DNA from: GCA-2748575 sp965222725
GTDB lineage: Bacteria; Pseudomonadota; Gammaproteobacteria; Pseudomonadales; Ketobacteraceae
Direction: 5' to 3'
DNA: 64,000 nucleotides
NCBI GenBank assembly: GCA_965222725.1
Contig: OZ244969.1
Span: forward strand, 620,001 to 684,000
Both the position numbers and the translations under genes were made by a program. Under the pieces are notes generated by a model. The model ran no database searches and was not told the origin of the DNA. It worked only from the letters and a program-made list of their open reading frames with translations. Shown here piece by piece: positions 22,373 through 32,132 of this stretch. The number at the start of each line of letters is the position of its first letter. Within the stretch, counting starts at the first letter, position 1.

Positions 22373-23437
22373 TTACTTGATACGGGGATCCAGTTCTCCG
22401 GCTTCATAACGCCCGAACATATCTTCCAGTGAGACTGCCTTGATCTTGCTGGCGTTCCCGGCGGTGCCAAAGGCTTCATAACGGGCAACGCAGATTTCTG
22501 ACATGGCTTTGGTGGCCACTGACAGGTATTTGCGGGGATCGAACTCGGATTTGTTTTCACCCATAAAGCGACGGATGGCACCGGTGGATGCCAGGCGCAG
22601 GTCGGTGTCGATATTGACCTTGCGCACACCGTGCTTGATACCTTCCTGGATTTCCTCAACCGGTACGCCGTAGGTTTCGGGAATCTCGCCGCCAAATTCA
22701 TTGATCACAGCCAGCCATTCCTGGGGCACTGAAGAGGAACCGTGCATCACCAGATGGGTATCGGGAATACGCTCGTGGATGGCCTTGATGCGATCGATGG
22801 CCAGAATGTCGCCCGTGGGCGGACGGGTAAACTTGTAGGCGCCATGACTGGTGCCGATGGCAATAGCCAGTGCATCCACCTGGGTTGCCTTTACAAAATC
22901 AGCGGCTTCTTCCGGATCGGTCAGCAACTGATCGTGGCTCAGGGTGCCTTCGGCGCCAACGCCGTCTTCCTCACCCGCTTGGCCTGTTTCCAGTGAACCC
23001 AAACAACCCAGCTCACCTTCAACAGATACACCACAAGCGTGAGCCATTTCCACCACCTGGCGGGTAACACGCACGTTGTAGTCATAATCCGTAGGGGTTT
23101 TGCCGTCTGTACCCAGGGAGCCGTCCATCATGACGGAACTGAAACCCAGCTGAATGGAGCGCTGGCAAATAGCCGGGGAAGTACCGTGGTCCTGATGCAT
23201 TACCACCGGGATATGCGGGAATTCATCAATGGCCGCCAGAATCAGGTGGCGCAAAAAGTTGGCGCCGGCGTATTTGCGGGCACCGGCTGATGCCTGCACA
23301 ATCACGGGACTGTCGGTTTTATCCGCCGCTTCCATGATGGCGCGCATCTGTTCCAGGTTGTTCACGTTAAACGCCGGTACACCATATCCATGTTCCGCGG
23401 CGTGGTCCAACATCTGCCGCATGCTAATCAGTGCCAT
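22373..23437 (-). CDS. fba: class II fructose-1,6-bisphosphate aldolase
   Basis: 354 aa. It splits fructose-1,6-bisphosphate to DHAP and glyceraldehyde-3-phosphate (and the reverse in gluconeogenesis) and can also act on sedoheptulose bisphosphate. Zn-ligand context VVMHQDHGTS (78-87), VEGELGCLG, IAIGTSHGAYK and HGSSSVP are typical of the Calvin-cycle subtype found in proteobacteria. Last gene of the tkt-gap-pgk-fba set; 186 bp with tandem repeats separate it from pgk. Confidence 0.96.
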   Translation of the reverse strand: MALISMRQMLDHAAEHGYGVPAFNVNNLEQMRAIMEAADKTDSPVIVQASAGARKYAGANFLRHLILAAIDEFPHIPVVMHQDHGTSPAICQRSIQLGFSSVMMDGSLGTDGKTPTDYDYNVRVTRQVVEMAHACGVSVEGELGCLGSLETGQAGEEDGVGAEGTLSHDQLLTDPEEAADFVKATQVDALAIAIGTSHGAYKFTRPPTGDILAIDRIKAIHERIPDTHLVMHGSSSVPQEWLAVINEFGGEIPETYGVPVEEIQEGIKHGVRKVNIDTDLRLASTGAIRRFMGENKSEFDPRKYLSVATKAMSEICVARYEAFGTAGNASKIKAVSLEDMFGRYEAGELDPRIK

Positions 23438-23543
23438 AAAAGCCCCCTAATCTCGATTGCTTGAAACGCATTTTCAAACTCTGTTAAACACCATACCACC
23501 GGCCCATTGCAATACAACGCCGGCGGCGAAATTCTTACCAAAA

Positions 23544-23610
23544 AGCCCTGAGCGGGTTTATAAACAGCCTTGAGCGGGTTTATAGACAGCCTTGAGCGGG
23601 TATATCGAAT
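23544..23610. repeat. 22-bp tandem repeat between pgk and fba
   Basis: Three consecutive units of about 22 bp with the core AGCC(C/T)TGAGCGGGTTTATA, and a partial fourth (GCCCTGAGCCGTTTTATT) running into the 3' end of pgk. Confidence 0.75.
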
Positions 23611-23623
23611 GCCCTGAGCCGTT

Positions 23624-24787
23624 TTATTCAGCGCCCCGCGCTTCCAATACCGCCACCGCAGGCAGGGTTTTTCCTTCCAGAAATTCCAGGAACGCACCCC
23701 CACCGGTGGAAATATAGGACACTTTGTCCTTGATACCGTATTTGTCCACCGCCGCCAAGGTGTCGCCGCCACCGGCAATGGAAAAGGCATCGGATTCCGC
23801 AATGGCCAGCGACAACGCCTTGGTACCTTCACCAAACTGGTCAAATTCAAACACCCCTACCGGGCCATTCCAGACGATGGTTTTGGCTTCCGCCAGAATG
23901 CCTGCCAGCGCCTTGCTGCTCTCCGGACCGATATCAAAGATCATGTCGTCATCGGCCACATCGTCGGCAGACTTGGTGGTGGCTTCCGCATCTTCAGCAA
24001 AGGCCTTGCCGACCACCACATCGGTGGGCACCGGAATATGGGTTTTTTCCATCAGGGCTTTGGCGTTGGGAATCAGGTCTTCCTCATACAGGGATTTACC
24101 CACAGGCTTACCCGCTGCCGCCAGGAAAGTGTTGGCAATGCCACCACCCACAATCAGCTGATCCACCACATCCGACAGGGATTCCAGCACGGTCAGTTTG
24201 GTAGAAACTTTGGAGCCACCCACAATGGCCACCACCGGTTTGGCAGGATCTTTAATGGCCTTGGCCAGCGCATCCAGCTCGTTGGCCAGCAGCGGGCCGG
24301 CACAGGCAACGGGTGCAAATTTCGCCACGCCGTGGGTGGATGCCTGGGCGCGGTGGGCCGTACCAAAGGCATCCATCACATACACATCACACAGGGCCGC
24401 CATCTTTTTGGACAGGGCCTCATCGTCCTTCTTTTCACCTTTGTTGAAGCGCACATTCTCGCACAGCACCACTTCGCCTTCGGCAACCTCCACGCCATCC
24501 AGCCAGTCTTTTACCAGGCGCACGTCCTGACCCAGCAATCCGCTTAAATGGGTAGCCACCGGTTGCAGGGAATACTCCTCGGCATATTCCCCTTCGGTGG
24601 GGCGGCCCAGGTGAGACATCAGCATCACTTTGGCGCCGGCCTTAACCGCGTACTGAATGGTGGGCAGCGATGCCTGAATGCGCACGTCGCTGGTCACCTT
24701 GCCGTTTTTTACCGGGACGTTTAAATCTTCACGAATCAGAACCCGCTTACCCGCCAGGTCCAGATCAGTCATTTTTATCACGCTCAT
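23624..24787 (-). CDS. pgk: phosphoglycerate kinase
   Basis: 387 aa from ATG 24787 (MSVIKMTDLDLAGKRVLIRE); a TTG eight codons upstream is rejected because 387 aa is the usual bacterial length. It transfers phosphate between 1,3-bisphosphoglycerate and ADP in the cytosol. Substrate motif RVLIREDLNVP, hinge region GGSKVSTKL, nucleotide loop GGGDTLAA and C-terminal STGGGAFLEFLEG are present. Middle of the glycolytic/gluconeogenic operon. Confidence 0.97.
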   Translation of the reverse strand: MSVIKMTDLDLAGKRVLIREDLNVPVKNGKVTSDVRIQASLPTIQYAVKAGAKVMLMSHLGRPTEGEYAEEYSLQPVATHLSGLLGQDVRLVKDWLDGVEVAEGEVVLCENVRFNKGEKKDDEALSKKMAALCDVYVMDAFGTAHRAQASTHGVAKFAPVACAGPLLANELDALAKAIKDPAKPVVAIVGGSKVSTKLTVLESLSDVVDQLIVGGGIANTFLAAAGKPVGKSLYEEDLIPNAKALMEKTHIPVPTDVVVGKAFAEDAEATTKSADDVADDDMIFDIGPESSKALAGILAEAKTIVWNGPVGVFEFDQFGEGTKALSLAIAESDAFSIAGGGDTLAAVDKYGIKDKVSYISTGGGAFLEFLEGKTLPAVAVLEARGAE

Positions 24788-24846
24788 GGTGTTACCCCAA
24801 TGTTCACTCAAGTCGGTGGTTAGTCGATAGTTTAAAGCTCAATGAT

Positions 24847-25896
24847 TTACTGCTTGCCGGCGATCACATCCAGCAGATCAATCAAACGATGGGTATAACC
24901 CCACTCGTTGTCGTACCAGGCAGTGATCTTGATCAGCTGCCCCAGGGTTTTGGTCTGGGTGGTATCAAAAATCGCTGATTCGGTACGGTGAATAAAGTCC
25001 GATGACACCAGCGGCTCTTCGCAATAATCAATCAGACCCTGGTATTCGCCGGCGGCTTTTTCCTGCACCAGTGCATGCAAGGTCTCAACGGCGACCGGCC
25101 CGTTAAAGCGCATGGTCAGATCCACCGCCGCCACATTGATCGTGGGCACCCGCATGGAGTAGCCATCAATCTTACCCTGTAATTGTGGCAATACTTTTTG
25201 CACCGCATTGATACTGCTGCTGGTGGTGGGAATCAGGTTCTGGGCCCCGGCCCGGGCACGGCGCAAATCCCGATGGGTTTTATCCAGCAGATACTGATCA
25301 CTGGTATAAGCATGGATTTCCGTCATCAGGGCTTCCTGCAAGCCCCAGGCGTCATCAAACATTTTCAGCAGTGGCGCAATACAGTGAGTAGTGCAGGAGG
25401 CGTTGGAAATAATCTGTTGCGACGCGGCATAGCTGTCGTGATTCACACCATACACAATGGTGTTATCCACCTCGTCAAAACTCACCGCGCCGATAATCAC
25501 CTGCCGGGCACCGGCGGTTAAATGCTGTGCCGCATCATCACGGGCACGGAAAGCACCGGTGCATTCCAGCACCACATCCACCTTCAATGCCTGCCAGGGA
25601 CAATCGGTGGGGGAAGCCTCATGGTAAATGGCAATCTCGTCGCCATTCACACACAGGTATTCCTGACCGGCGTTTTCTGTTAACTGAATATCAGCACGAA
25701 AGGCACCGTGAGTCGTATCGTAGCGGGTCAGGTGAGCCAGGGATTCTGCCGATCCCACATCATTGATAGCGACAATCTGAAACCGGTGGCCGCGATGGCC
25801 ACCGGAACATTCGCAGTTGGTAAAGTCTTCGTAAAAGGCCCGTAACACATTGCGGCCAATGCGTCCGTAACCGTTGATTGCTACGCGTAAGGTCAT
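24847..25896 (-). CDS. type I glyceraldehyde-3-phosphate / erythrose-4-phosphate dehydrogenase
   Basis: 349 aa. NAD-binding fold INGYGRIGRNVLRA (8-21), active-site SNASCTTHC and HAYTSDQ with the catalytic Cys and His, and the C-terminal WYDNEWGY. The order tkt, this gene, pgk, fba matches the Pseudomonas layout where the gene is epd (pyridoxal phosphate synthesis), but DLRRARAGAQNLIPTT is more GAPDH-like. I leave the choice open. Unusual: the canonical SCTTNC Asn is His here. A loop insert with cysteines (NCECSGGHRGHRF) occurs after the first fold. Confidence 0.85.
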   Translation of the reverse strand: MTLRVAINGYGRIGRNVLRAFYEDFTNCECSGGHRGHRFQIVAINDVGSAESLAHLTRYDTTHGAFRADIQLTENAGQEYLCVNGDEIAIYHEASPTDCPWQALKVDVVLECTGAFRARDDAAQHLTAGARQVIIGAVSFDEVDNTIVYGVNHDSYAASQQIISNASCTTHCIAPLLKMFDDAWGLQEALMTEIHAYTSDQYLLDKTHRDLRRARAGAQNLIPTTSSSINAVQKVLPQLQGKIDGYSMRVPTINVAAVDLTMRFNGPVAVETLHALVQEKAAGEYQGLIDYCEEPLVSSDFIHRTESAIFDTTQTKTLGQLIKITAWYDNEWGYTHRLIDLLDVIAGKQ

Positions 25897-25908
25897 AAGA
25901 ACGGCAGG

Positions 25909-27909
25909 TTATGCCAGAACACCTTCCACTGCTTTCACCACGTTATCGACGGTAAAGCCGAAGTACTCGAACAGGTCGCCACCGGGGGCCGACTCACCAA
26001 AGGTGGTCATACCCACAACGGCACCCTGCAGGCCCACAAAGCGATACCAGTAATCGGCAATGCCGGCTTCCACGGCAACTCGTGCAGCCACTTCCGGCGG
26101 CAGCACGCTGTCCTGATAGGCCTGATCCTGAGCCACGAATTTATCCACCGAAGGCATGGACACCACCGCTACATTCTTGCCTTTGTCGGCCAGCGCATTA
26201 GCGGCATTCATAGCCAGCTCCACTTCGGAACCGGTAGCAATCAGCAGGGCATCTTTATTGCCATCTGCAAAAGGTCGCAGAACGTAACCGCCTTTGGCTA
26301 CATTGGCCAGCTGTTCGGCATCACGATCCATATGGGCCAGGCCCTGACGGGAACAGATCAGGCAGGTGGGGCCATCGGTACGCTCAATGGCGGATTTCCA
26401 GGCCACGGCGGTTTCCACGTCATCACAGGGGCGCCACATGGACATATTGGGCGTCAGACGCAGGTTGGCCATTTGCTCGATAGGCTGGTGGGTGGGGCCG
26501 TCTTCACCCAGGCCGATGGAATCGTGGGTGTACACCTGAATATTGCGCTGCTTCATTAATGCCGCCATGCGGATGGCGTTACGGGCGTATTCCATAAATA
26601 CCAGGAAGGTAGCGCCGTAAGGCACAAAGCCGCCGTGCAGGGCAATACCGTTAATACAGGCCGTCATACCGAATTCACGCACACCCCAGAACACATAGTT
26701 GCCGGAAGCGTCATCAGCAGTAATCCCTTTGGAATCTTTCCACAGGGTCAGGTTGGAGCCTGCCAGGTCGGCAGAGCCGCCCAGCAGTTCCGGCAGCAGC
26801 GGGCCAAAGGCGTTCAGTACATTCTGGGAGGCTTTACGGGTGGCCACTTTCTCGCCGTTGGCCTGCAGGCCTTCAATATAAGCCTGGGTCTTTGCGCTCC
26901 AGTCTGCCGGCAGTTCGCCACTCATGCGGCGTTCGAATTCAGCGGCCAGTTCGGGGAATTCGCTGCGGTAGTTGTCAAACTGCTGGGTCCAGCGTTGTTC
27001 TTTCTGGGCACCGGCTTCTTTGGCATCCCAGGCGGATTTGATGTCTTCCGGCACTTCGAAGGGGCCATGGTTCCAGCCCAGTTCCTGGCGGGCCAGGGCG
27101 ATTTCATCGTCACCCAGGGGCGCACCGTGGCATTCTTCCTTGCCCTGCTTGTTGGGGGAACCAAAACCGATAATGGTTTTGCAGCAGATCAGTGTGGGGC
27201 GGTCTTCGTGAGTGCGGGCCATTTCAATGGCGGCACGTACCTGTTCGCTGTCGTGGCCATCCACATTGGGAATCACATGCCAGCCGTAGGATTCAAAGCG
27301 TTTGGCGGTGTCGTCGGTGAACCAGCCTTCCACTTCCCCATCAATGGAAATGCCGTTGTCGTCGTAAAAGGCAATCAGTTTGCCCAGTCCCAGGGTACCG
27401 GCCAGGGAGCAGACTTCGTGGGAGATGCCCTCCATCATGCAGCCGTCGCCCATAAACACGTAGGTGTTGTGATCGACAATATTAAACCCGGGGCGGTTGA
27501 ACTGGGCAGCCAGGGTTTTCTCGGCAATGGCCATACCCACGGCGTTAGCAATGCCCTGACCCAGGGGGCCGGTGGTGGTTTCCACACCGGGGCAGTAACC
27601 GTATTCCGGGTGGCCGGCGGTTTTGGCGTGTAACTGACGGAAGTTCTGCAGATCCTCAATGCCCACATCGTAGCCGGTCAGGTGCAGCAGCGAATAAACC
27701 AGCATGGAGCCATGGCCATTGGAGAGCACAAAGCGATCCCGGTTGGCCCAGTGGGGGTTGGCCGGGTTGTGATCCATATAGTCGCACCACAGCACCTGGG
27801 CGATATCAGCCATGCCCATGGGGGCTCCTGGATGTCCGGATTTGGCCTTTTGCACGGCATCCATACTTAAGGCGCGAATAGCGTTGGCAAGATCACGACG
27901 CGTTGACAT
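25909..27909 (-). CDS. tkt: transketolase
   Basis: 666 aa thiamine-diphosphate enzyme. It moves two-carbon units between ketoses and aldoses in the pentose phosphate pathway. ThDP motif GDGCMMEGISHEV then YDDNGISIDG, N-terminal SGHPGAPMGMADIA, central GLGEDGPTHQPIEQ and C-terminal GMTTFGESAPG are all typical. First gene of the operon tkt-gap/epd-pgk-fba (13 bp to the next gene). Confidence 0.97.
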   Translation of the reverse strand: MSTRRDLANAIRALSMDAVQKAKSGHPGAPMGMADIAQVLWCDYMDHNPANPHWANRDRFVLSNGHGSMLVYSLLHLTGYDVGIEDLQNFRQLHAKTAGHPEYGYCPGVETTTGPLGQGIANAVGMAIAEKTLAAQFNRPGFNIVDHNTYVFMGDGCMMEGISHEVCSLAGTLGLGKLIAFYDDNGISIDGEVEGWFTDDTAKRFESYGWHVIPNVDGHDSEQVRAAIEMARTHEDRPTLICCKTIIGFGSPNKQGKEECHGAPLGDDEIALARQELGWNHGPFEVPEDIKSAWDAKEAGAQKEQRWTQQFDNYRSEFPELAAEFERRMSGELPADWSAKTQAYIEGLQANGEKVATRKASQNVLNAFGPLLPELLGGSADLAGSNLTLWKDSKGITADDASGNYVFWGVREFGMTACINGIALHGGFVPYGATFLVFMEYARNAIRMAALMKQRNIQVYTHDSIGLGEDGPTHQPIEQMANLRLTPNMSMWRPCDDVETAVAWKSAIERTDGPTCLICSRQGLAHMDRDAEQLANVAKGGYVLRPFADGNKDALLIATGSEVELAMNAANALADKGKNVAVVSMPSVDKFVAQDQAYQDSVLPPEVAARVAVEAGIADYWYRFVGLQGAVVGMTTFGESAPGGDLFEYFGFTVDNVVKAVEGVLA

Positions 27910-28118
27910 GGGCGGCGGGCTCCTAAATTCTTTCAGTTAGCTTTTGGGGATGAAACGCCGCCCCCGGCGACGCGGGCGCTATTGTCGCTCAGCTGGCTGC
28001 CAGCTTCAAACGGTATCCGGGATTTTTGCGGGCTATCCACAGGGCAGGCGCAAACTACCGGCCAAATTCCGGGGCTGTGCTAGGCTTAGAAAAGTCTTTC
28101 GTCAACTTGTAGTGCCCC

Positions 28119-30962
28119 ATGGTTCAGAATCCCATCCAGGTCAGAGTCCAGCTGGTCACCCCTGTCCTGATAGTCACGCTATTGATGCTCATCGCCTGGA
28201 CGCTTACCCAGTGGAGCATTCTGGGGCACATCATTCAGGAAGAGCGCAGCCGCTTCACCAGCCTGATGGTGCAGGAATGGCAAACGGTGGTGGACACCAA
28301 CGCCAGCACTCATGAAAACCTCCTCTATCAGATCAGTAGAAACAAGAACTTACAGACCCAACTGCAGCAGCAGAACCGCCAGGCCGCCCTGGAAACCATG
28401 GGCCCATTGCTGGATTACTACCAGCAAACCTACGGGGTCAGGCTGCTATACCTGCACAGCACGGAAGGCGTGGTGTTCGCCCGGGCCCACGAGCCGGACC
28501 AGCATGGCGACCGCATCCGGCGCGCCACCCTGCTGAGGGCCATGGAAACCGGGCAAACCGTGTCCGGCATCGAAACCAGTGAACAGGGCAAAACCATGAT
28601 GCGCACCGTTCAGCCCTGGTTTCAGGACGGCCAGCTGGTGGGCTACCTGGAGGTGGGCACCCCCATGCAAACCCTGGTGGACACCATCAGCCGGCACCAG
28701 CATGTGGACGTTACCCTGCTGCTGAAAAAGTCCCTGGTCAGCCGCGAACAGTGGCTCAACCAAGCCGCTGTTAACGAAACCCATCCCTGGGAACGGTTCG
28801 ACGACTACCTGGTGGAGGCCACCACCCGGGATATCAACACACTGGATCTGCAGCCCTACTTCAGCTTCGACCGCTCTGATCTGGAGCTGGATAAACAGGA
28901 TCTGGGCAGAATCACCAGCCAGATCCCCATCAGCAACATCGACGATGTTCCCATCGGCCACCTGCTGATGGACAAGGATTTTTCCTGGCTGGTGGATGAG
29001 TTTTCGGAAATGATCCAGCGCATTCTGGCGGTATTTGCTGCCGTCATTCTGTTCACCTGCCTGCTGTATGCCTGGTTTGCCAAACGGCTCAACGATCAGA
29101 TCAACTTCAACTACCGTGCCCTGAATACCGAGATCGAATCCCGCAAAGCCGCAGAACGCACCCTGAAAGAGCATCAAAAAGGCCTGGAAGAAGCCGTTAC
29201 CCGCCGCACCCGCGAACTGAACGTGGCCAACCACAAGCTGAAAGAAGACATCGAACTGCGGGAACAGACCGAGCGCCAGCTGGCGGAAAGCACCCAGAAA
29301 TACCGCGCCCTGTTCAACGGCTCCACTGACATGATTCTGGTACTGCGGGACAACCGGATCATCGATGCCAACGTCGCCGCCCACGGCGCCCTGGAATTCG
29401 GCACCATTGCCGGCAACAGCCTCAACACCCTGGATCAGATTCTGAAATGTCAGGGCAGCACCACCCAAGCCGCCCAGTGGATGCGGGAAGCCAAGGAAGA
29501 CGGTGTATTCCGCGCCGAAATGGATTTTCACGGCCGGGAACAGCGCTTCCCTGTGGATGTGCTGATCACCTACATCAATGAGGACGAAAGCAGCCTGTTT
29601 CTGGTGGCCTGCCGGGATATTTCCGAACGCAAGGCCGCCCAGGCAAAGGTGGAATACCAGGCCCTGTACGACCCGCTCACAGATTTGCCCAACCGCCGCC
29701 TCTTTATGGAAGAACTGCAACGGGCTACCCAGCTCTGCCGCCGCCAGAACAAGAAAGGCGCCATCCTCTTTATTGATCTGGACCACTTCAAAAACATCAA
29801 CGACACCCTGGGCCACTCCGTGGGCGACAATCTGCTGGAAGTGGTGGCCGGTCGCCTGAAACACTGCATGCGCGCCGAGGATACCGTCGCCCGTTTCGGC
29901 GGCGACGAATTCGTGGTGATCATCCCCTGCTGCGGTGACGACAACGAAGAAGCCGCCCAGAGCGCCCTGGCCATTGCCCACAAGATCCGTGACCGCATGG
30001 CGGAAACCTGCGAAATCGGCGAACACCAGCTCCACATCACCCCCAGCGTCGGCATTGCCATCTTCCCCAAACTCAACGAAACCACGGAAGATATTCTGAA
30101 GCAGGCAGACGCAGCCCTGTACGGCGCCAAAGGGGATGGCCGCAACACCGTGCGCTTTTTCGAGCCCCGGATGCAAAAGGCCAACGAAGAACGCCTGATA
30201 CTGGAAAAAGAACTGCGCAAAGCCCTGGATCTGGAGCAGATGTTTATTGCCCTGCAAACCAAGCACGACATGCAGGGCAAAGTGATCGGCTCCGAGTGCC
30301 TGATCCGCTGGAAACACCCGGAACTGGGCATGGTATCGCCCTTTCATTTTATCTCCATCGCCGAGGAAACCGGCTACATCACCCCTATTGGTAACTGGGT
30401 GATCGAACAGGTGGCTCGCTGGATGGCCTATTGCGAAGAGCACAAGCTGCCACAAGCCTACTCCCGGGTAGCCATTAACCTGAGCCCCCTGCAACTGTTC
30501 CAGCCCAATTTTGTCAACGACCTTTGGGGCCTGCTCCAGAAATACCGGGTATCCCCGGAACGCATCACCCTTGAAATCACCGAAAACGTGCTGATCAAGG
30601 ACTTCGAAAGCGTTATCAAACTGCTGCAGAAACTGAAAGACCTGGGTTTTCTGATCTCCATCGACGACTTTGGCACCGGCTACAGCTCCCTGCGCTACCT
30701 GCGCTCCCTGCCCATCGACGAACTCAAGATTGACCAGTCCTTTGTGCGGGAAATACACACCAACGCCAACGACCGCGCCATTGCCGAAACCATTATCAGC
30801 ATGGCCCGCCACCTCAACCTGAAAGTGGTGGCGGAAGGTGTTGAAAACATTGAACAATTCTCGCTATTAAAACAGTTAGGCTGCGATCGCTACCAGGGCT
30901 ACTACTTTGCCCGGCCCGTCCCCACCGGGGAGCTGCTGGATAAAATCAGAGTCAGCGCCTGA
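28119..30962 (+). CDS. membrane PAS-GGDEF-EAL protein (c-di-GMP turnover)
   Basis: 947 aa. TM1 (about 12-33), a large periplasmic sensor of dCache type (35-300), TM2 (about 305-325), a coiled coil, PAS (395-510), GGDEF (about 520-690) and EAL (700-940). The cyclase site FGGDEF and an I-site RAED five residues upstream are intact. EAL residues are present: ECLIRW, NLSP, EITENV, IDDFGTGYSSL, KIDQSF, EGVE and QGYYFARP; the name motif reads ECL, keeping the catalytic Glu. Both activities are possible. Divergent from tkt. Confidence 0.92.
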   Translation: MVQNPIQVRVQLVTPVLIVTLLMLIAWTLTQWSILGHIIQEERSRFTSLMVQEWQTVVDTNASTHENLLYQISRNKNLQTQLQQQNRQAALETMGPLLDYYQQTYGVRLLYLHSTEGVVFARAHEPDQHGDRIRRATLLRAMETGQTVSGIETSEQGKTMMRTVQPWFQDGQLVGYLEVGTPMQTLVDTISRHQHVDVTLLLKKSLVSREQWLNQAAVNETHPWERFDDYLVEATTRDINTLDLQPYFSFDRSDLELDKQDLGRITSQIPISNIDDVPIGHLLMDKDFSWLVDEFSEMIQRILAVFAAVILFTCLLYAWFAKRLNDQINFNYRALNTEIESRKAAERTLKEHQKGLEEAVTRRTRELNVANHKLKEDIELREQTERQLAESTQKYRALFNGSTDMILVLRDNRIIDANVAAHGALEFGTIAGNSLNTLDQILKCQGSTTQAAQWMREAKEDGVFRAEMDFHGREQRFPVDVLITYINEDESSLFLVACRDISERKAAQAKVEYQALYDPLTDLPNRRLFMEELQRATQLCRRQNKKGAILFIDLDHFKNINDTLGHSVGDNLLEVVAGRLKHCMRAEDTVARFGGDEFVVIIPCCGDDNEEAAQSALAIAHKIRDRMAETCEIGEHQLHITPSVGIAIFPKLNETTEDILKQADAALYGAKGDGRNTVRFFEPRMQKANEERLILEKELRKALDLEQMFIALQTKHDMQGKVIGSECLIRWKHPELGMVSPFHFISIAEETGYITPIGNWVIEQVARWMAYCEEHKLPQAYSRVAINLSPLQLFQPNFVNDLWGLLQKYRVSPERITLEITENVLIKDFESVIKLLQKLKDLGFLISIDDFGTGYSSLRYLRSLPIDELKIDQSFVREIHTNANDRAIAETIISMARHLNLKVVAEGVENIEQFSLLKQLGCDRYQGYYFARPVPTGELLDKIRVSA

Positions 30963-30974
30963 TCATTGTCTATG

Positions 30975-31019
30975 CCTATATCAATATTTTTTGATATAGG
31001 TTTTAAGCGCTGCTACACT
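30975..31019 (+). promoter_or_regulatory. promoter and palindromic operator of the SAM-cycle genes
   Basis: A perfect 10-bp inverted repeat, CCTATATCAA-N6-TTGATATAGG (30975-31000), overlaps a promoter TTGATA-N17-TACACT (-35 30991-30996, -10 31014-31019). The palindrome covers the -35, which fits repression by the ArsR-type protein encoded next. Confidence 0.75.
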
Positions 31020-31057
31020 TCCCCAATCTTAACTCAGAAAAGGTCCGGGAAACCCAC

Positions 31058-32077
31058 GTGAATCCACCGCTGGACAACACCACCGCCGCGCAACCGCCAC
31101 TGGTCACCCCCGACCAGCTGGACGCCATTGCCATGCTGAACAAAAGCAGCGGCGACCCCCTGCGGCTGGAAATCCTGCGGGCCCTGAGTACTGATTCCTT
31201 CGGCGTGCTGGAATTGTGCGATATTTTTAACGCCAAGCAATCCGGCATGAGCCATCATCTGAAAGTGCTGGCCAAAGCCGGTGCCGTTACCACCCGCCGC
31301 GAAGGCAACTCCATTTTCTACCGCCGCGCCCTGGTGGACGAAACCCTGCCCAGCGGCCAGCTGCTGACTGCCCTGTACAACGTGATTGATCAGGTGCCGT
31401 TGCCGATTGCCACCAGCGAGCGCATTCAGCAGGTAAAGCAACAACGGGCCGAAGCCGCCCGCGCTTTTTTCAACAAACACGCGGAACAGTTTCAGGAACA
31501 GCAGGAACTGATCGCCACCTTCGACCAGTACGGCGAAGCCGCTCGCGATCTGTTATTAAAAGCCGGCCCCGCCAGCGGCGATACCCTGCTGGAAATCGGT
31601 TCCGGCAGCGGCGAATTTCTCGATCTGATCCACAACCACTTTGCCCATGTTATTGCCCTGGATATTTCCGAAGAAATGCTGGAGCAAGCACAACAGCGCT
31701 GCCGCCAGCATCAGGTAAGCAATGTGAACTTTGTCCTGGGCGACACACAAACTGCCATCCACAATCACCAAACCGCCGACCACATTATTTGCAACATGGT
31801 ACTGCACCACGTGCCCTCGCCAGCGGATGTGTTTATCGACAGCGCTGCACTCCTGCACGAAGGCGGTTCGCTGGTGGTGACCGATTTATGCCGCCACGAC
31901 CAGCGCTGGGCCAAAGACAACTGTGGCGACTTGTGGCTGGGTTTTGAACCCGAAGATTTAACCCGGTGGGCCAATGCCGCCGGCCTGGAAGAAAGCGAAT
32001 CCCTGTATCTGGGATTGCGCAACGGATTCCAGATACAGGTAAGACGTTTTGAAAAAACCAACACCTTTATTCAGTAG
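31058..32077 (+). CDS. sahR: ArsR-family regulator fused to methyltransferase-like domain (SahR-like)
   Basis: 339 aa. A winged-helix ArsR domain (about 22-95, FNAKQSGMSHHLKVLAKAGA as recognition helix) is joined to a class I SAM-dependent methyltransferase fold (about 165-325) with motif I LLEIGSGSGEF. In proteobacteria such fusions next to metK/ahcY/metF are known as SahR, a repressor that responds to S-adenosylhomocysteine. Here metK, ahcY and metF follow directly, which supports the call. Whether the methyltransferase part is a ligand sensor only or catalytic cannot be seen. Confidence 0.82.
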   Translation: MNPPLDNTTAAQPPLVTPDQLDAIAMLNKSSGDPLRLEILRALSTDSFGVLELCDIFNAKQSGMSHHLKVLAKAGAVTTRREGNSIFYRRALVDETLPSGQLLTALYNVIDQVPLPIATSERIQQVKQQRAEAARAFFNKHAEQFQEQQELIATFDQYGEAARDLLLKAGPASGDTLLEIGSGSGEFLDLIHNHFAHVIALDISEEMLEQAQQRCRQHQVSNVNFVLGDTQTAIHNHQTADHIICNMVLHHVPSPADVFIDSAALLHEGGSLVVTDLCRHDQRWAKDNCGDLWLGFEPEDLTRWANAAGLEESESLYLGLRNGFQIQVRRFEKTNTFIQ

Positions 32078-32132
32078 TTAAGCAGTTAAACAAAAACTTG
32101 TTGACCACCATACGTAAGAGGAAAAAACAGCA

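Noticed and set aside
26635..27633. 332-codon frame antisense to transketolase
   Set aside because: Shadow frame; transketolase motifs are intact on the other strand.
28446..30857. 803-codon open frame antisense to the GGDEF-EAL gene
   Set aside because: It is a shadow of GC-rich coding sequence; the plus-strand protein has complete, recognisable catalytic motifs.
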